Positions 30,935-39,877 are shown, numbered from the stretch's first letter. The stretch is DNA of 64,000 nucleotides from JACKAQ01 sp020634975 [NCBI: Calditrichia bacterium] (GCA_020634975.1 JACKAQ010000001.1:1240001-1304000); one strand, 5' to 3'. The notes: generated from the sequence alone by a model not told the origin. Made by a program: numbers and translations.

Positions 30935-30961
30935 CGCATTGGTTATTCAGCGTTTAAAATT

Positions 30962-30997
30962 AAAAAGCCCGTTGAAAAAGATCAGCGGGCTTTTTTT
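30962..30997 (+). terminator. terminator of aceE
   Basis: Stem GCCCGTTGA / TCAGCGGGC (one G-U pair) with five A before and seven T after; 27 bp past the aceE stop. The A-run means it can also serve the convergent gene ending at 31018. Confidence 0.92.
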
Positions 30998-31017
30998 ATG
31001 GAAAATTGTTTTGGAAA

Positions 31018-31719
31018 TCAGTGTTGTTTGCTTCGGGATATCAGTTGGTTTAATTCCTGCTCAATATCAAACATAATATTTTTGTAAATGCCATCCTGCG
31101 TCACTTTCACCTTACCGCTATCGACCAGTGTTTGCAGGCTTTGCAGCACCTTGCTGACGAATACAACCGTATCTGATGCGATTGTTTGGAGCCGTTTTGA
31201 ATTGGAATCGTTTGGCATTTGCTCCATAAACTGAACAGCAAACGACAATGGCGTTAAAGCATTGTTTATATAATGATTTAACGTTACCATAATTCGTTGA
31301 ATATTTTGTAAATTCTGCACCATTAATTCTTTTTGGCGCAATTGTTTGCTCATCTCGATGATGCGTTTAATCGAACGCACTTTCAACTGAATTTCCCATG
31401 AAGTATATGGTGTGAGGATAAAATCATCCGCGCCGTATTCAAAAGCCATCAATTGATCCAGAAATTGATCTTTGCTGAGAATACCCACAATTGGCAGAAA
31501 ACGGTGTTTATTTTGTAATTTCAAATTTTGGCAGATTTCGAAAATATCTTGTTTGTCATATTCAAAATCGAGAAGAATAATTTCGAATTGTACATCCTGT
31601 TCAAGGCGCAACGCGGCATCGGGATATTCCGTTACCATTTCTACCTGAAAGCCTTCCTTAGCCAGGTCTGATTGCACCATCTCGGCAATTTTTTCCCGAT
31701 TGGATAACATCAGTATCAT
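31018..31719 (-). CDS. degenerate response-regulator receiver with histidine-kinase-like helical domain
   Basis: 233 residues. Residues 1-120 form a receiver-like domain with D51 (EIILLDFEYD), but the N-terminal acidic pair is replaced by LSNRE and the conserved lysine of the KP motif is Thr (DDFILTPYTSWE). Residues about 125-233 are helical, with TLNHYINNALTPL (H149) resembling the H-box of a dimerisation/phosphotransfer domain, but no ATP-binding domain follows. It may be a phosphorelay or scaffold protein. Ribosome site AAAGAGATCTT. It is the last host gene before the tRNA and converges with aceE. Confidence 0.75.
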   Translation of the reverse strand: MILMLSNREKIAEMVQSDLAKEGFQVEMVTEYPDAALRLEQDVQFEIILLDFEYDKQDIFEICQNLKLQNKHRFLPIVGILSKDQFLDQLMAFEYGADDFILTPYTSWEIQLKVRSIKRIIEMSKQLRQKELMVQNLQNIQRIMVTLNHYINNALTPLSFAVQFMEQMPNDSNSKRLQTIASDTVVFVSKVLQSLQTLVDSGKVKVTQDGIYKNIMFDIEQELNQLISRSKQH

Positions 31720-31893
31720 AAGATCTCTTTCGCAACCACAAAGTTAATATAGGGAATACATCCACTTCCTTGTTCGATTCCCTACTGTCTAAAAAAGTCG
31801 GTGCATTGTTAAAAAAACTTTAGAAATCATTAAATTTCCTTGATTTTCAAATTGGAGGCATTTATATTTGTCGCCGCTACAGAAATACAGGAT

Positions 31894-31969
<76 letters not shown>

Positions 31970-31973
31970 CCCT

Positions 31974-32011
31974 AAACCTCGTAATTGCTAAAGTTACGAG
32001 GTTTTGTTTTT
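31974..32011 (+). terminator. terminator of tRNA-Phe
   Basis: 11-bp stem AAACCTCGTAA / TTACGAGGTTT, 9-base loop, then TTTTGTTTTTT. Begins 5 bp after the tRNA. Confidence 0.88.
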
Positions 32012-32056
32012 TATGCCCATTAGTGCGTATTTTCCTCAACTTACAAATAACTTACA

Positions 32057-33070
32057 TCAAGTGAATTTACCATTCATATTATTTATCTGCTTCCGCTTGA
32101 ATATCCTTGAAAAGTGGGTATACCGGTCAACCATTTTAATGCTACTATGTCCGAGAATATCCTTAAGTGAAAGAAGATCTCCACCGTCCATGAGATAATG
32201 CGAAGCAAACGTATGGCGCAGATCGTGAAACCTGAAGTTATCAATACCCGCTTTCTTCAGTGCCGTGTGGAAAGATTTCGTAATCCGTTTCATCGGCTTG
32301 TTTCTGTCACTGAGGAAAACATACTCTGAGCCGTTACCCCTGAGTTTGTTGATCTCTGAAATGGTATCTTCATTTAGTTCAATGAATCGGACTTTATTGT
32401 TTTTTGTTTCTGTCAATTCAATGAAGGGGTGTTCTTCGTCATTGATATGAATCTGGCTCCATTTCAACGTCAAAATCTCACTCAGACGCATTCCCGTATA
32501 CAATGCCACAATAATTATGGGCTTTAAATGATCAGCGGCACAGTCGATTAACCGTTTACCTTCCTCTGCTTTCAGGTATCGAACCCTTCCGGGTGGTTCT
32601 TTCTGAAATTCTACATCCCTTACCGGATTTTTCCGGGCGTTTTCCCATTTGATAGCAAGATTAAACATTGTTTTCAGACAAGCCAACTCACGATTTACTG
32701 TGGAACCTCTTTTACCTTTGGCTAATCTTGCCAATATATAATCCTGAATTTGGTTAGGCTTTATTTCAGAAAGCTTCATCCCTTGGAAATATCGAAGCAA
32801 GGTTCGAACTGATAACTCATCTCGTTTAATACTTTTCTTATGGCTACACCGCTTGAGATATTTCATCGAAAACTCATCAATGGTGAGATCATTTATCATA
32901 GGAACAAGTCCTATCTCCGCTTCAAAAAGCTCCTCTCGTTTTTTAAGTTCTGCACGGTATGCTTGCTCTTTTGTTGCCCCTGCAACTTTGCAATACCGTT
33001 TCCCATTATACATGAAATTATAAACCCATACTGGTTTTCTACCTTTTCTCTGTTCTTGATATACAGCCAT
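32057..33070 (-). CDS. tyrosine recombinase (island integrase)
   Basis: 337 residues: an N-terminal AP2-like DNA-binding part (about 1-60), a core-binding SAM-like domain (about 65-160) and the catalytic domain with Arg in TGMRLSEIL, HDLRHTFASH, LGHSSIKM and the nucleophile Tyr in VDRYTHFS. Start has GGAGAAGTCTAT. It points toward tRNA-Phe with its 3' end 88 bp from it, the standard arrangement for integration into tRNA 3' ends. Base composition becomes AT-rich here. It probably acts with the excisionase at 33164. Confidence 0.94.
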   Translation of the reverse strand: MAVYQEQRKGRKPVWVYNFMYNGKRYCKVAGATKEQAYRAELKKREELFEAEIGLVPMINDLTIDEFSMKYLKRCSHKKSIKRDELSVRTLLRYFQGMKLSEIKPNQIQDYILARLAKGKRGSTVNRELACLKTMFNLAIKWENARKNPVRDVEFQKEPPGRVRYLKAEEGKRLIDCAADHLKPIIIVALYTGMRLSEILTLKWSQIHINDEEHPFIELTETKNNKVRFIELNEDTISEINKLRGNGSEYVFLSDRNKPMKRITKSFHTALKKAGIDNFRFHDLRHTFASHYLMDGGDLLSLKDILGHSSIKMVDRYTHFSRIFKRKQINNMNGKFT

Positions 33071-33163
33071 ATAGACTTCTCCTTACACTGGTTTATTCAA
33101 GAGAAGCCAAAACGCACTGTATTATAGCTTCTCCTGAATTAAATAGAAAGCAGTTTTTGTTAC

Positions 33164-33370
33164 TTACGCTGCCTTAAGCCCATTGATGTAGTTATCCAGG
33201 TCTAACCGGTCAAACAAAACCCTACGACCGATTTTTACGGGACGGATTTCCTCCTTGTGCATAAGATTGTAAATCTGCGACCTACTGATTGACAGATACT
33301 CTGCAGCTTCGATAACGCTTAACAAACGCCCCTTGGGTAAATGTGATACATTTGTAACATTTTTTGCCAT
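33164..33370 (-). CDS. excisionase-family helix-turn-helix protein
   Basis: 68 residues from ATG 33370, chosen for the near-perfect AAAGGAGGTTTT upstream. A single MerR/excisionase-type winged helix: LLSVIEAAEYLSISRSQIYNLMHKEEIRPVKIGRRVLFDRLDLDNYI. Family members bind DNA and direct excision or regulate integration. It is 93 bp upstream of the integrase on the same strand, fitting an xis-int pair. Confidence 0.88.
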   Translation of the reverse strand: MAKNVTNVSHLPKGRLLSVIEAAEYLSISRSQIYNLMHKEEIRPVKIGRRVLFDRLDLDNYINGLKAA

Positions 33371-33513
33371 AAAACCTCCTTTGTTTGGATTAATTACATT
33401 CATAATATTTACATATGTCGATATAATAAATATATCCCACAGGCCATATTTGCCCTAAGCTCAGCTAATTCAATTGTTTATACATTCTATCTATAGATAA
33501 ACATAAGGTGGGA

Positions 33514-33618
33514 CACCACATAGTTGATATAAAGTCTTATATAAATATTACTTACAGGTAATAGTATTATTATACTGGTAGAGTATTACTATATAACAGT
33601 CTTATCAATTATGTGGTG
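33514..33618. repeat. 16-bp inverted repeat around an AT-rich segment, possible replication origin or operator
   Basis: CACCACATAGTTGATA (33514-33529) is matched in inverse orientation by TATCAATTATGTGGTG (33603-33618), 15 of 16 bases. Between them are 73 AT-rich bases with a smaller inverted repeat TATTAC-N6-GTAATA. It sits directly beyond the 3' end of the primase gene and upstream of the excisionase. Origins beside primase genes are common in replicating integrative elements, but an operator for the xis-int promoter is equally possible. Confidence 0.5.
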
Positions 33619-33626
33619 ACGGTATG

Positions 33627-34835
33627 TCAAGATATGAAGTTACCGGTTATCAGGTAGCGGTAACTCTTGTTATTCTCCGGTGAGTAGTTGCGGATAGTTT
33701 TTAATACTCCCAATTCTTTAAGCTTGTCTTTGTATTTCACGTATCGAGTTCGCGAGCCGTTTTCACAGCTTTGGAAGACATTTTTGGGTATATCGACTTC
33801 GAAATGTTTGTGTTTGAACTTGCAGAAGGAGAACAAGTCGAGGAGGAATGGCAAGGCACTGCCTTCTTTTACCCCCAACTGATGATCGATTGTTGCGGCA
33901 AGTTGGCTTATATCGTCGATATTCTTGCTTGTAAGGAGTTTCCTGTTGAACGACGGGACAACAACTGCCTTTGCCGGATTATACGACTTAACGACACCAG
34001 CAATATCTTTCCTGACAAATCCCGGGTCCCTCGGGTAATCGTTTGAGCAGCCATTGTGCTTGTCATGAATCCAATTCTCCAAAAAGGTGGCGGTTGTTGC
34101 GGCATCGAAGTCCTCATGGGTCTGGAGATAGTGGCTGAGTTTGAGAAACATTGCATGCCGCGTGGATAGCTCGGTCAAGCCTTTGCCAACCAACTCGTTA
34201 AAGAGCATCCGATTGTTTTTGTTTGGCCGATACTTTTTGACCGGTTTTTTACCATCCGGCCAATACGGCAGCCAGGAAAACAGGTTGTGCCTGATACCGA
34301 ACCGCCACTGGTAAGTTATTTTTGAGAAGATTTCTTCCGGATCATCCGCAATGACTTCCAGTTTTTCGTTTAATAAGTGCATGTCTTTCCCTCCAAGCAG
34401 CCGGAGACCATTGTTGCTGGGAAACAGTTCAATATTCCCCCTCGACAGATTGATTCTTTGACATACAACATAACTTATTACCTGATGGTGGTAACTATCA
34501 TTCAGGAGATAGTAGGAATGCAAACCACCAGACGGGGAACTGGAAATCAGGCTTGGTGGACCTAAAAGCGCATATATAGCATCCAATCTGGATTTGAGGG
34601 TATTGCGCTGATCCGGATTTTTGACATCCAAATCGAATGCGATGAAATTAACCTGCGAGTCCCTGAAGATATAACCGAGATAGCAGGCTCCATCAGAATG
34701 TTCCACGACTTGATCCATTGAGGGTTTTCCCTCCCACTCCTGCCATGTGCTTTCCGGATATTTGATCAGAAAGCGGTTTTCCCGGAAGAACTGATTTACC
34801 AGGAAGTTGTAATGTGAGTTTACAAGCTCATACAT
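33627..34835 (-). CDS. AEP (archaeo-eukaryotic) primase-like replication protein
   Basis: 402 residues. The primase core is seen at about 60-165: FIAFDLDVKN supplies the DxD metal motif, SSSPSGGLHSYYLL the S..G.H motif, and NIELFPSNNGLRLLGG the third motif, as in AEP primases of plasmids and satellites. The rest is helical with a winged-helix-like C-terminus (YVKYKDKLKELGVLKTIRNY). No helicase domain is fused. Ribosome site GGAGTTAAGCTT. With integrase and excisionase this resembles the replication block of integrative satellites or plasmid-like islands. The primase call rests on motif spacing, not on a search. Confidence 0.7.
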   Translation of the reverse strand: MYELVNSHYNFLVNQFFRENRFLIKYPESTWQEWEGKPSMDQVVEHSDGACYLGYIFRDSQVNFIAFDLDVKNPDQRNTLKSRLDAIYALLGPPSLISSSPSGGLHSYYLLNDSYHHQVISYVVCQRINLSRGNIELFPSNNGLRLLGGKDMHLLNEKLEVIADDPEEIFSKITYQWRFGIRHNLFSWLPYWPDGKKPVKKYRPNKNNRMLFNELVGKGLTELSTRHAMFLKLSHYLQTHEDFDAATTATFLENWIHDKHNGCSNDYPRDPGFVRKDIAGVVKSYNPAKAVVVPSFNRKLLTSKNIDDISQLAATIDHQLGVKEGSALPFLLDLFSFCKFKHKHFEVDIPKNVFQSCENGSRTRYVKYKDKLKELGVLKTIRNYSPENNKSYRYLITGNFIS

Positions 34836-35677
34836 AAGCTTAACTCCAAATAAAGTTGAACAAATAACAATTACAGGAAAAATATAGTGAACATTTGTCT
34901 ATTTGTCCATACAGTGAATTTGCTAATTTATATATCAAATACAATCAATTTGATTATGGTTACCTCCCTCGTTCACTAAACAATCCTACTTAAACGTCAT
35001 GACTCAAACTCCTGTTTATTAAACACATAAATGGTTTTATTTTCAAATATCAGCAACGTGCTAATATCCACTTTTTTCAGAATTTTATACACTTTGCCTC
35101 TTTTCCACCAGTATTAAGCGCCTTATGATCCAACTCTATTTAGACAACTAATGTATACCGGTATGATTTTTTTTTCATAATGTTTTGGCTTACTAGCACT
35201 CTAAACCTCCATTTACTAATAGGAAACTTTAAAGGACATCAAGACAAGACTAATTCAAAATTGTAATTGATTATGAAATCCAGCAGAATCCACAATTGAT
35301 ACAATTGGGTTATTTAAATTCTCAATATTCCCCGGCATGAAACCCAGATCGCAATTATTAAAGAAAGAATGTCGTGATATTATTGTAAGGAAGGGTATAT
35401 CTAGAGGCTATAATGATTTACAGCAAATAACAGTGGGCAATTCTAACCACAACGAACATGAGTTGAAATTAAAACTGTGAAATATGTCAGGGGCACCCTG
35501 CATTCGCAGGGGTGACAGCCTTTAAATAGAGGTTTCATTTCTGCTCCAAAGGAGCGCCTTCGGCGCGAATGCTACGAAGTGGTCCCTTCGGGACAAGAAT
35601 CGCCCCGTAAATTCAACCCAACTTGTTCATTTATACTCAACATGTAATTCGCATTGTATTCATATTTGTAACGATTA
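34836..35677. other. AT-rich intergenic region with one weak small frame
   Basis: About 840 bp between the primase and the RteC-like gene. A 47-codon + frame at 35337-35480 (MKPRSQLLKKECRDIIV...) has no ribosome site and no recognisable similarity, so it is not called. The right end holds a cluster of GC-rich hairpins, listed separately. No tRNA or IS end is seen. Confidence 0.5.
35485..35594. other. cluster of GC-rich hairpins in AT-rich DNA
   Basis: Four stem-loops in 110 bp: TGTCA...TGACA with inner CACCCTGC / GCAGGGGTG (35485-35517); CTCC AAA GGAG (35544-35554); GCGCC TTC GGCGC (35554-35566); GTCCC TTC GGGAC (35582-35594). None is followed by a T-run. Could be a structured RNA, a REP-like element or a recombination site near the end of one element. 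Confidence 0.55.
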
Positions 35678-36586
35678 TTATTTAGAGCGACGCTTAATGT
35701 AATCATTCCGAGCTGCATTAAAAGATTCCATAAGGCTTTTTGCAGTAAAGTTTTTACCGTTAATTGTATATAACTTTTCAGCAATTTGAAATGCACCTAA
35801 ACGCGTTAAATTCAATATCACTGAAATATCTACAAAATGAAAGGACAGTTCTTTTTTTGTGCCTAACCACTCCACCTTTGAATCCAAAACTGTGCTTGAG
35901 TTTTCGTCCGATAATGTAATATTTGACAATTTATTCGCTTTATGCAGCAATTCTTTATATGTATGACCAATCAAGTTATAATTCCAATAACCCGTATTTT
36001 CATCACGAACCAGCAATATCAAAAAGCGACGGTAAGCTCTCCAAAACAATGAATAATTATGTTTTATGGCTATCTCTATTAAATCATGCGGTTGCAGTGA
36101 CATATAACATATTGCCATTAGCAGTGGTGACAAATAGAAATGATGATATTTTTTCAGCTTTTTGGCAAATAAGCGTTGTTCATATACAAGATTTTTTACT
36201 ATTTCATATAATTGGTTTCCCAGAAACGCACAATACGTATTAAGGAAATATATCGGAGGCAATTCTTTCTTATTAAAAAGGACAAACAAATCCAACCTAA
36301 GAAAATTATACTGGAGATAAACGATTATATTGCGTGTCTCGTTTAGTATTTTACCTCCATCAATACTTTTAGATGCGTTCTGTTTAATTGAAACCTGTTT
36401 TTGCAAAAACGACTCGATGCTACATTTAAAGATGGTCGATATCGCTGTTTCTTCAGGAGACAATTTCATTTTTAGCTCAGAACACATTTCATCAACAACA
36501 GGTCTTGTAAACAATTTTTCATTTTTGAAATATTTTAGTAGTTCATAGTTCTCAAGATAAGGAATTTCTTTAAGAGATTCTGGCAT
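35678..36586 (-). CDS. uncharacterised protein, RteC-like C-terminus
   Basis: 302 residues with ribosome site GAAGGAACACGACA. It is helical throughout and AT-rich in codon use. The C-terminal part (VEWLGTKKELSFHFVDISVILNLTRLGAF ... FTAKSLMESFNAARNDYIKRRS) follows the WxGsKxEL...L...G pattern seen near the C-terminus of RteC, a regulator of excision in Bacteroides conjugative transposons; the rest gives no match by eye. If correct it would regulate mobility of the element with the recombinase located 49 bp upstream. The resemblance is weak. Confidence 0.4.
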   Translation of the reverse strand: MPESLKEIPYLENYELLKYFKNEKLFTRPVVDEMCSELKMKLSPEETAISTIFKCSIESFLQKQVSIKQNASKSIDGGKILNETRNIIVYLQYNFLRLDLFVLFNKKELPPIYFLNTYCAFLGNQLYEIVKNLVYEQRLFAKKLKKYHHFYLSPLLMAICYMSLQPHDLIEIAIKHNYSLFWRAYRRFLILLVRDENTGYWNYNLIGHTYKELLHKANKLSNITLSDENSSTVLDSKVEWLGTKKELSFHFVDISVILNLTRLGAFQIAEKLYTINGKNFTAKSLMESFNAARNDYIKRRSK

Positions 36587-36635
36587 TGTCGTGTTCCTTC
36601 GAGATTGCGCGTGAGATTATGAGTTTCCGTTGTCT

Positions 36636-37688
36636 TTATGTGATGTTGACACTGGGATTGTTTTCCCAGCCGGTGTTCTGGTTGTAACGTTCGTCGATGG
36701 TTTTGATGGATTTCCAGCCCATGCGGCGGATATCGTCGAGACTGTGACCGTTTTTCTTGGCCTGGGTGACGAAGCCGCTCCGGAGGCTGTGGGCACCGAA
36801 TTTTCCGGTTAGCCCGGCGGCTTTGGCATATTTCTTTACCATCAGGTCCACGGCTTTGCCGTCGATGGCCTGCGGTTTGAGCTTGCCCCCTTTGGTGAGG
36901 CTGCGGAAGACCGGTCCGGATTGAATGCCGGACGCTTCCAGCCAGTCGGTTAGTGCGCGTTTGGGGCAATAGCGGCGTTCGGTGTTGAGGGCGATGCTTT
37001 TACGGAGCTTTTCCTCGACTGTGGTTTTGTTTTTCGATTGGAGCAGTTCGATTTCCAGACCTTCCTCGACGAAACGAAAATGTTCCAGAGACAGGTTGGC
37101 CAATTCGCTGCGGCGGAAGGCACCGGCAAAGCCGAGCAGCAGCAGGGCACGATCCCGGATCAGGCGAGGCTTGTTGGTAAATCGCGTATCTGTTTGCATC
37201 TCACTATCTATATACTCAATTATTGACCTTAATTCATTTCGCAGGAGGGCGTCGGGTGCCCGTTCGATGACCCGTTCGGCGGCACCGCTTTCGAGCATTT
37301 CTTCGCCGATAGATTTGAGGTATTCGCGGAAAGTGGGATGATCGCCGCAGAAATCCATTCCCAATTCCACATGTTTTGCCCTGAGGGCGTGGAATTTGCG
37401 CTTGATGGTGGCGTATTTGAAGTAGGTTTGTTTGGACTTGCCGCGATTGCGGTAGGTTTGCGGTTCGTGCGCCAGATTATCGAGATAGAGCAAGAGCGTG
37501 GCAGGCTCTGCCGGGAATAGTTTAGCTATGTCATGTTGTTTGCAAAAGTTCTCATAATTTGCTACATCACTGGCATAGGCCTTTCGAGTATTCTTTCGCT
37601 TACTGTGAGAGAACGTCTTTTCGATTCTGGGCAGCACTTTTTTCAAGCGTTCGGGGAGTTGGCTGTTATTGATAGCGAGTGATTTCAT
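36636..37688 (-). CDS. tyrosine recombinase
   Basis: 350 residues: core-binding domain about 30-125 (YASDVANYENFCKQHDI) and catalytic domain with Arg in GAFRRSELANL, HSLRSGFVTQA (H..R), an H/W position in GWKSIKTI, and Tyr in IDERYNQNTGW. This pattern is close to site-specific recombinases that use palindromic sites. Start has GAGGTAAA. Its GC content is clearly higher than both flanks, so it came from a different source than its neighbours. A 38-bp inverted repeat lies 15-52 bp upstream of its start. Confidence 0.93.
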   Translation of the reverse strand: MKSLAINNSQLPERLKKVLPRIEKTFSHSKRKNTRKAYASDVANYENFCKQHDIAKLFPAEPATLLLYLDNLAHEPQTYRNRGKSKQTYFKYATIKRKFHALRAKHVELGMDFCGDHPTFREYLKSIGEEMLESGAAERVIERAPDALLRNELRSIIEYIDSEMQTDTRFTNKPRLIRDRALLLLGFAGAFRRSELANLSLEHFRFVEEGLEIELLQSKNKTTVEEKLRKSIALNTERRYCPKRALTDWLEASGIQSGPVFRSLTKGGKLKPQAIDGKAVDLMVKKYAKAAGLTGKFGAHSLRSGFVTQAKKNGHSLDDIRRMGWKSIKTIDERYNQNTGWENNPSVNIT

Positions 37689-37702
37689 TTTACCTCATTT
37701 GT

Positions 37703-37740
37703 TTATTACAACCTATAAGGTTTATTATCGGTTGTAATAA
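37703..37740. repeat. inverted repeat upstream of the recombinase, possible recombination site
   Basis: TTATTACAACC (37703-37713) and GGTTGTAATAA (37730-37740) are perfect 11-bp inverted arms, 16 bases apart; a nested AACCT-ATA-AGGTT palindrome overlaps the left arm. The spacing resembles a tyrosine recombinase core site, but it could be an operator for the recombinase gene. Confidence 0.5.
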
Positions 37741-38094
37741 TACGGAATTTTTCACAGCATTTGCAAGCAGTTTTTGAGTTTTGGGCATTGGCCTGTTATG
37801 ACCGCCGTTCGGCTATCCCGAGGGGGATATTTTAAGAATTTGCCGGAAAGCGGTTTCTGGTATATCCCATTACCCCATATATAACGTGGGCCCGATTTTT
37901 GAAAACCCCTCTCCTCTTGTTGCGTTAGACTGGTTTTAATTCTTATCTTGTTCAATTACCTTCAAACTTATTGCTTGCTTCTCTTTAATATTGTATCTTT
38001 TATCATACCGTTAGAAAACTATTTGGTTTATTGAAAGCCTTATGCCAGATGGAATACTCGGATATAATCATTCAATAAGCATACATGAAAATAG

Positions 38095-38124
38095 TTGACA
38101 CTGATGATCTATCGATAATTATAA
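38095..38124 (+). promoter_or_regulatory. sigma-70-type promoter of the Trypco1-trypsin-TPR module
   Basis: TTGACA (38095-38100) followed after 17-18 bases by ATTATA/TTATAA (38118-38124), 100 bp before the Trypco1 start. Confidence 0.6.
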
Positions 38125-38223
38125 AATTTTAGTTACGAAGTCATTGAGAAACATCTTTTTATTGAAAAGTAACTATCCATAAACGTTGATTGTTATCATA
38201 TCTTACCAATTAAGAGGCGAATC

Positions 38224-38538
38224 ATGGCGACAAAACTCATAAAACTTGAAGATGGAACGCTTATAGAGGTAGAGGTGCCTGAAAATCAAGCTCAACAAAT
38301 TTCCGGAGGATTTGCCGACAAGGTTTCAAAGCGTTTCGAAAATGTTAAACCCATTCTCGTGAACACTTGCCGCCCCCTTATTTCAGCCTGGCATGAGATC
38401 AATAAGGAAATGCATATTGATCAGGCAGAAATTGAGTTGGGTTTGAGCTTTGAGGGGGAGGGAAATCTCTACATAACAAAGACGAAGGCGGGGGCAAATT
38501 TAACTGTAAAGCTGACTCTAAAGCCCAAGGAGTCTTGA
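38224..38538 (+). CDS. Trypsin-co-occurring domain (Trypco1) protein
   Basis: 104 residues. The N-terminus MATKLIKLEDGTLIEVEVPE and the later WHEINKEMHIDQAEIELGLSFEGEGNLYITKTKAGANLTVKLTL match the small beta-sheet domain (CU044_2847 type) found next to trypsin-like proteases in NTPase-dependent conflict systems. It may serve as the substrate or regulator of the neighbouring protease. Ribosome site AAGAGGCGAATC. It ends 4 bp before the start of the trypsin-STAND gene, whose ribosome site overlaps its last codons, so the genes are coupled. AT-rich coding as in the next two genes. Confidence 0.8.
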   Translation: MATKLIKLEDGTLIEVEVPENQAQQISGGFADKVSKRFENVKPILVNTCRPLISAWHEINKEMHIDQAEIELGLSFEGEGNLYITKTKAGANLTVKLTLKPKES

Positions 38539-38542
38539 TAAG

Positions 38543-39877
38543 ATGGGTTCAAGGTTGAATGACTCGGTGCTGGTAGTTACCGGAAGTGATGGAGAACAGT
38601 TTGGAACGGGCTTTGTCATCTACAAAGATGATCACAGCACATATTTACTGACTTGCATGCATGTTGTTAGTGCCGTGGGTGTAGAAAACCTTAAGGTAGC
38701 TGAGCAGTATGCCTCAATTGTGGCTTCTGATCTTGAAGATAATTTTGATTTGTGTATCATTAAAGTCGATGCTGTCCTTGAGTTTCCAGAGCTGAAACTC
38801 AGAATACATGACAGTGCCGAAGCATCGGTAACAATATTTGGCTATCATCAATCCGGCAGGCTGAGAATACGATCTGATTTGGAAGCCATTTTAGTTAAAT
38901 CCGCCGAGCTATATTCCAAGAAGTATGCAAAGCATTCTAAATGTTGGCATTTGGTTGTGGACGGCGATAACCATCATTTGGACAAGGGCTTTAGTGGCGG
39001 GCCGATCATTGATAAATCCGATGATTGTGTTATCGGAATCGTTAATCAGCGTAAAGGTGATGGAAAAAAGGGGCTTGCTATCTCTGTCGAGGCATTGAAA
39101 GAAGTTTGGGAAGATATGCCCAGTGGAATAATGTCTGTTGTAAAGCCACAAGAACATCAAATTTTAGCCGTTAATGAATCCGGGCCGTTGATGAATTTTG
39201 ATAAGGAGTTAGCCAGTTTTGAAGATATCGTGGCCAACCGCGATACACAAACGCGTCTTATATCTGTTTATGGGCCGAGCTCAATGGGTAAATCCCGGCT
39301 TTTAAGGGAGTATAAACGCTTATCAGTAGATTATGACTGTGAAATGCTTTCTATTGATTTTAAACAACAAATAGATGTGGAGGTTTGCCTACAGCTTATC
39401 GTTGACAAATTTGGGCTCAGGCATTTCTCTAATTTTGAACAATTTCTGTGTAACGGACGCCCTGAGCCTCTAACCAGGGAGAAGGAAAGGGAATGGAACC
39501 GGAATCTAACCCGTAAATTTTTCCTTGACCTCGACAATCTACACAGCGATTCACATTTGGTTTTGTTCTTTGATCATTATGAAAAGTCCGACAAAGATGT
39601 CAAAGATTGGTTAAATAATGCTTTTTTGGCGAGTAATTTCAGACATACTCCGATTATAACGGTTGTGGCGGGACAGGACGAGTTGAGTGTCGATCGTTCC
39701 TGGACGAATCAACGCAGATTTCACTTGGACGGTGTTAGTGTAGATTGCTATTACAGATATGTCAAACAATGTAAGGTATCAATTGACCCTGAAGATATAA
39801 AGAAGTATCACGCTGTCTTGAGAGGGAGTCCGGGGCCATTCGTTACTTTTGTTCAAGGTTTAATTTTAAAGAAATAA
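38543..39877 (+). CDS. trypsin-like protease fused to STAND/AAA-type NTPase
   Basis: 444 residues. The trypsin fold (1-200) has an apparent complete triad: H40 (LTCMHVV), D69 (DNFDLCIIKV) and S151 in GFSGGPI. The NTPase (about 220-440) has Walker A GPSSMGKS (244-251), Walker B LVLFFDHY (339-346) and a later VVAGQDELS. STAND proteins oligomerise on sensing a trigger, and trypsin-STAND proteins are proposed effectors in bacterial conflict or programmed cell death. The frame stops at TAA 39875, two codons after a T TTA AAG heptamer; the -1 frame runs straight into the TPR gene. The usual C-terminal winged helix and repeats are thus in the next frame. Confidence 0.85.
   Translation: MGSRLNDSVLVVTGSDGEQFGTGFVIYKDDHSTYLLTCMHVVSAVGVENLKVAEQYASIVASDLEDNFDLCIIKVDAVLEFPELKLRIHDSAEASVTIFGYHQSGRLRIRSDLEAILVKSAELYSKKYAKHSKCWHLVVDGDNHHLDKGFSGGPIIDKSDDCVIGIVNQRKGDGKKGLAISVEALKEVWEDMPSGIMSVVKPQEHQILAVNESGPLMNFDKELASFEDIVANRDTQTRLISVYGPSSMGKSRLLREYKRLSVDYDCEMLSIDFKQQIDVEVCLQLIVDKFGLRHFSNFEQFLCNGRPEPLTREKEREWNRNLTRKFFLDLDNLHSDSHLVLFFDHYEKSDKDVKDWLNNAFLASNFRHTPIITVVAGQDELSVDRSWTNQRRFHLDGVSVDCYYRYVKQCKVSIDPEDIKKYHAVLRGSPGPFVTFVQGLILKK
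39865..39871 (+). promoter_or_regulatory. candidate -1 programmed frameshift heptamer T TTA AAG
   Basis: In the trypsin-STAND frame the codons read TTA (39866-39868) AAG (39869-39871) with T before them, the X XXY YYZ pattern. Slipping back one base gives TTT AAA GAA ATA AAA TGG TAT GGC ATG, which is open and in frame with the TPR gene from 39889. The zero-frame stop TAA is two codons downstream. AAGG six bases upstream may act as a stimulating Shine-Dalgarno. No strong downstream stem-loop is seen. Confidence 0.55.

Noticed and set aside
35337-35480. 47-codon + strand frame
   Set aside because: Plausible codon content but no ribosome site or family; recorded only within the intergenic note.
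37752-37955. 67-codon minus-strand frame
   Set aside because: Weak start signals and no recognisable sequence; lies in a promoter-like intergenic region.
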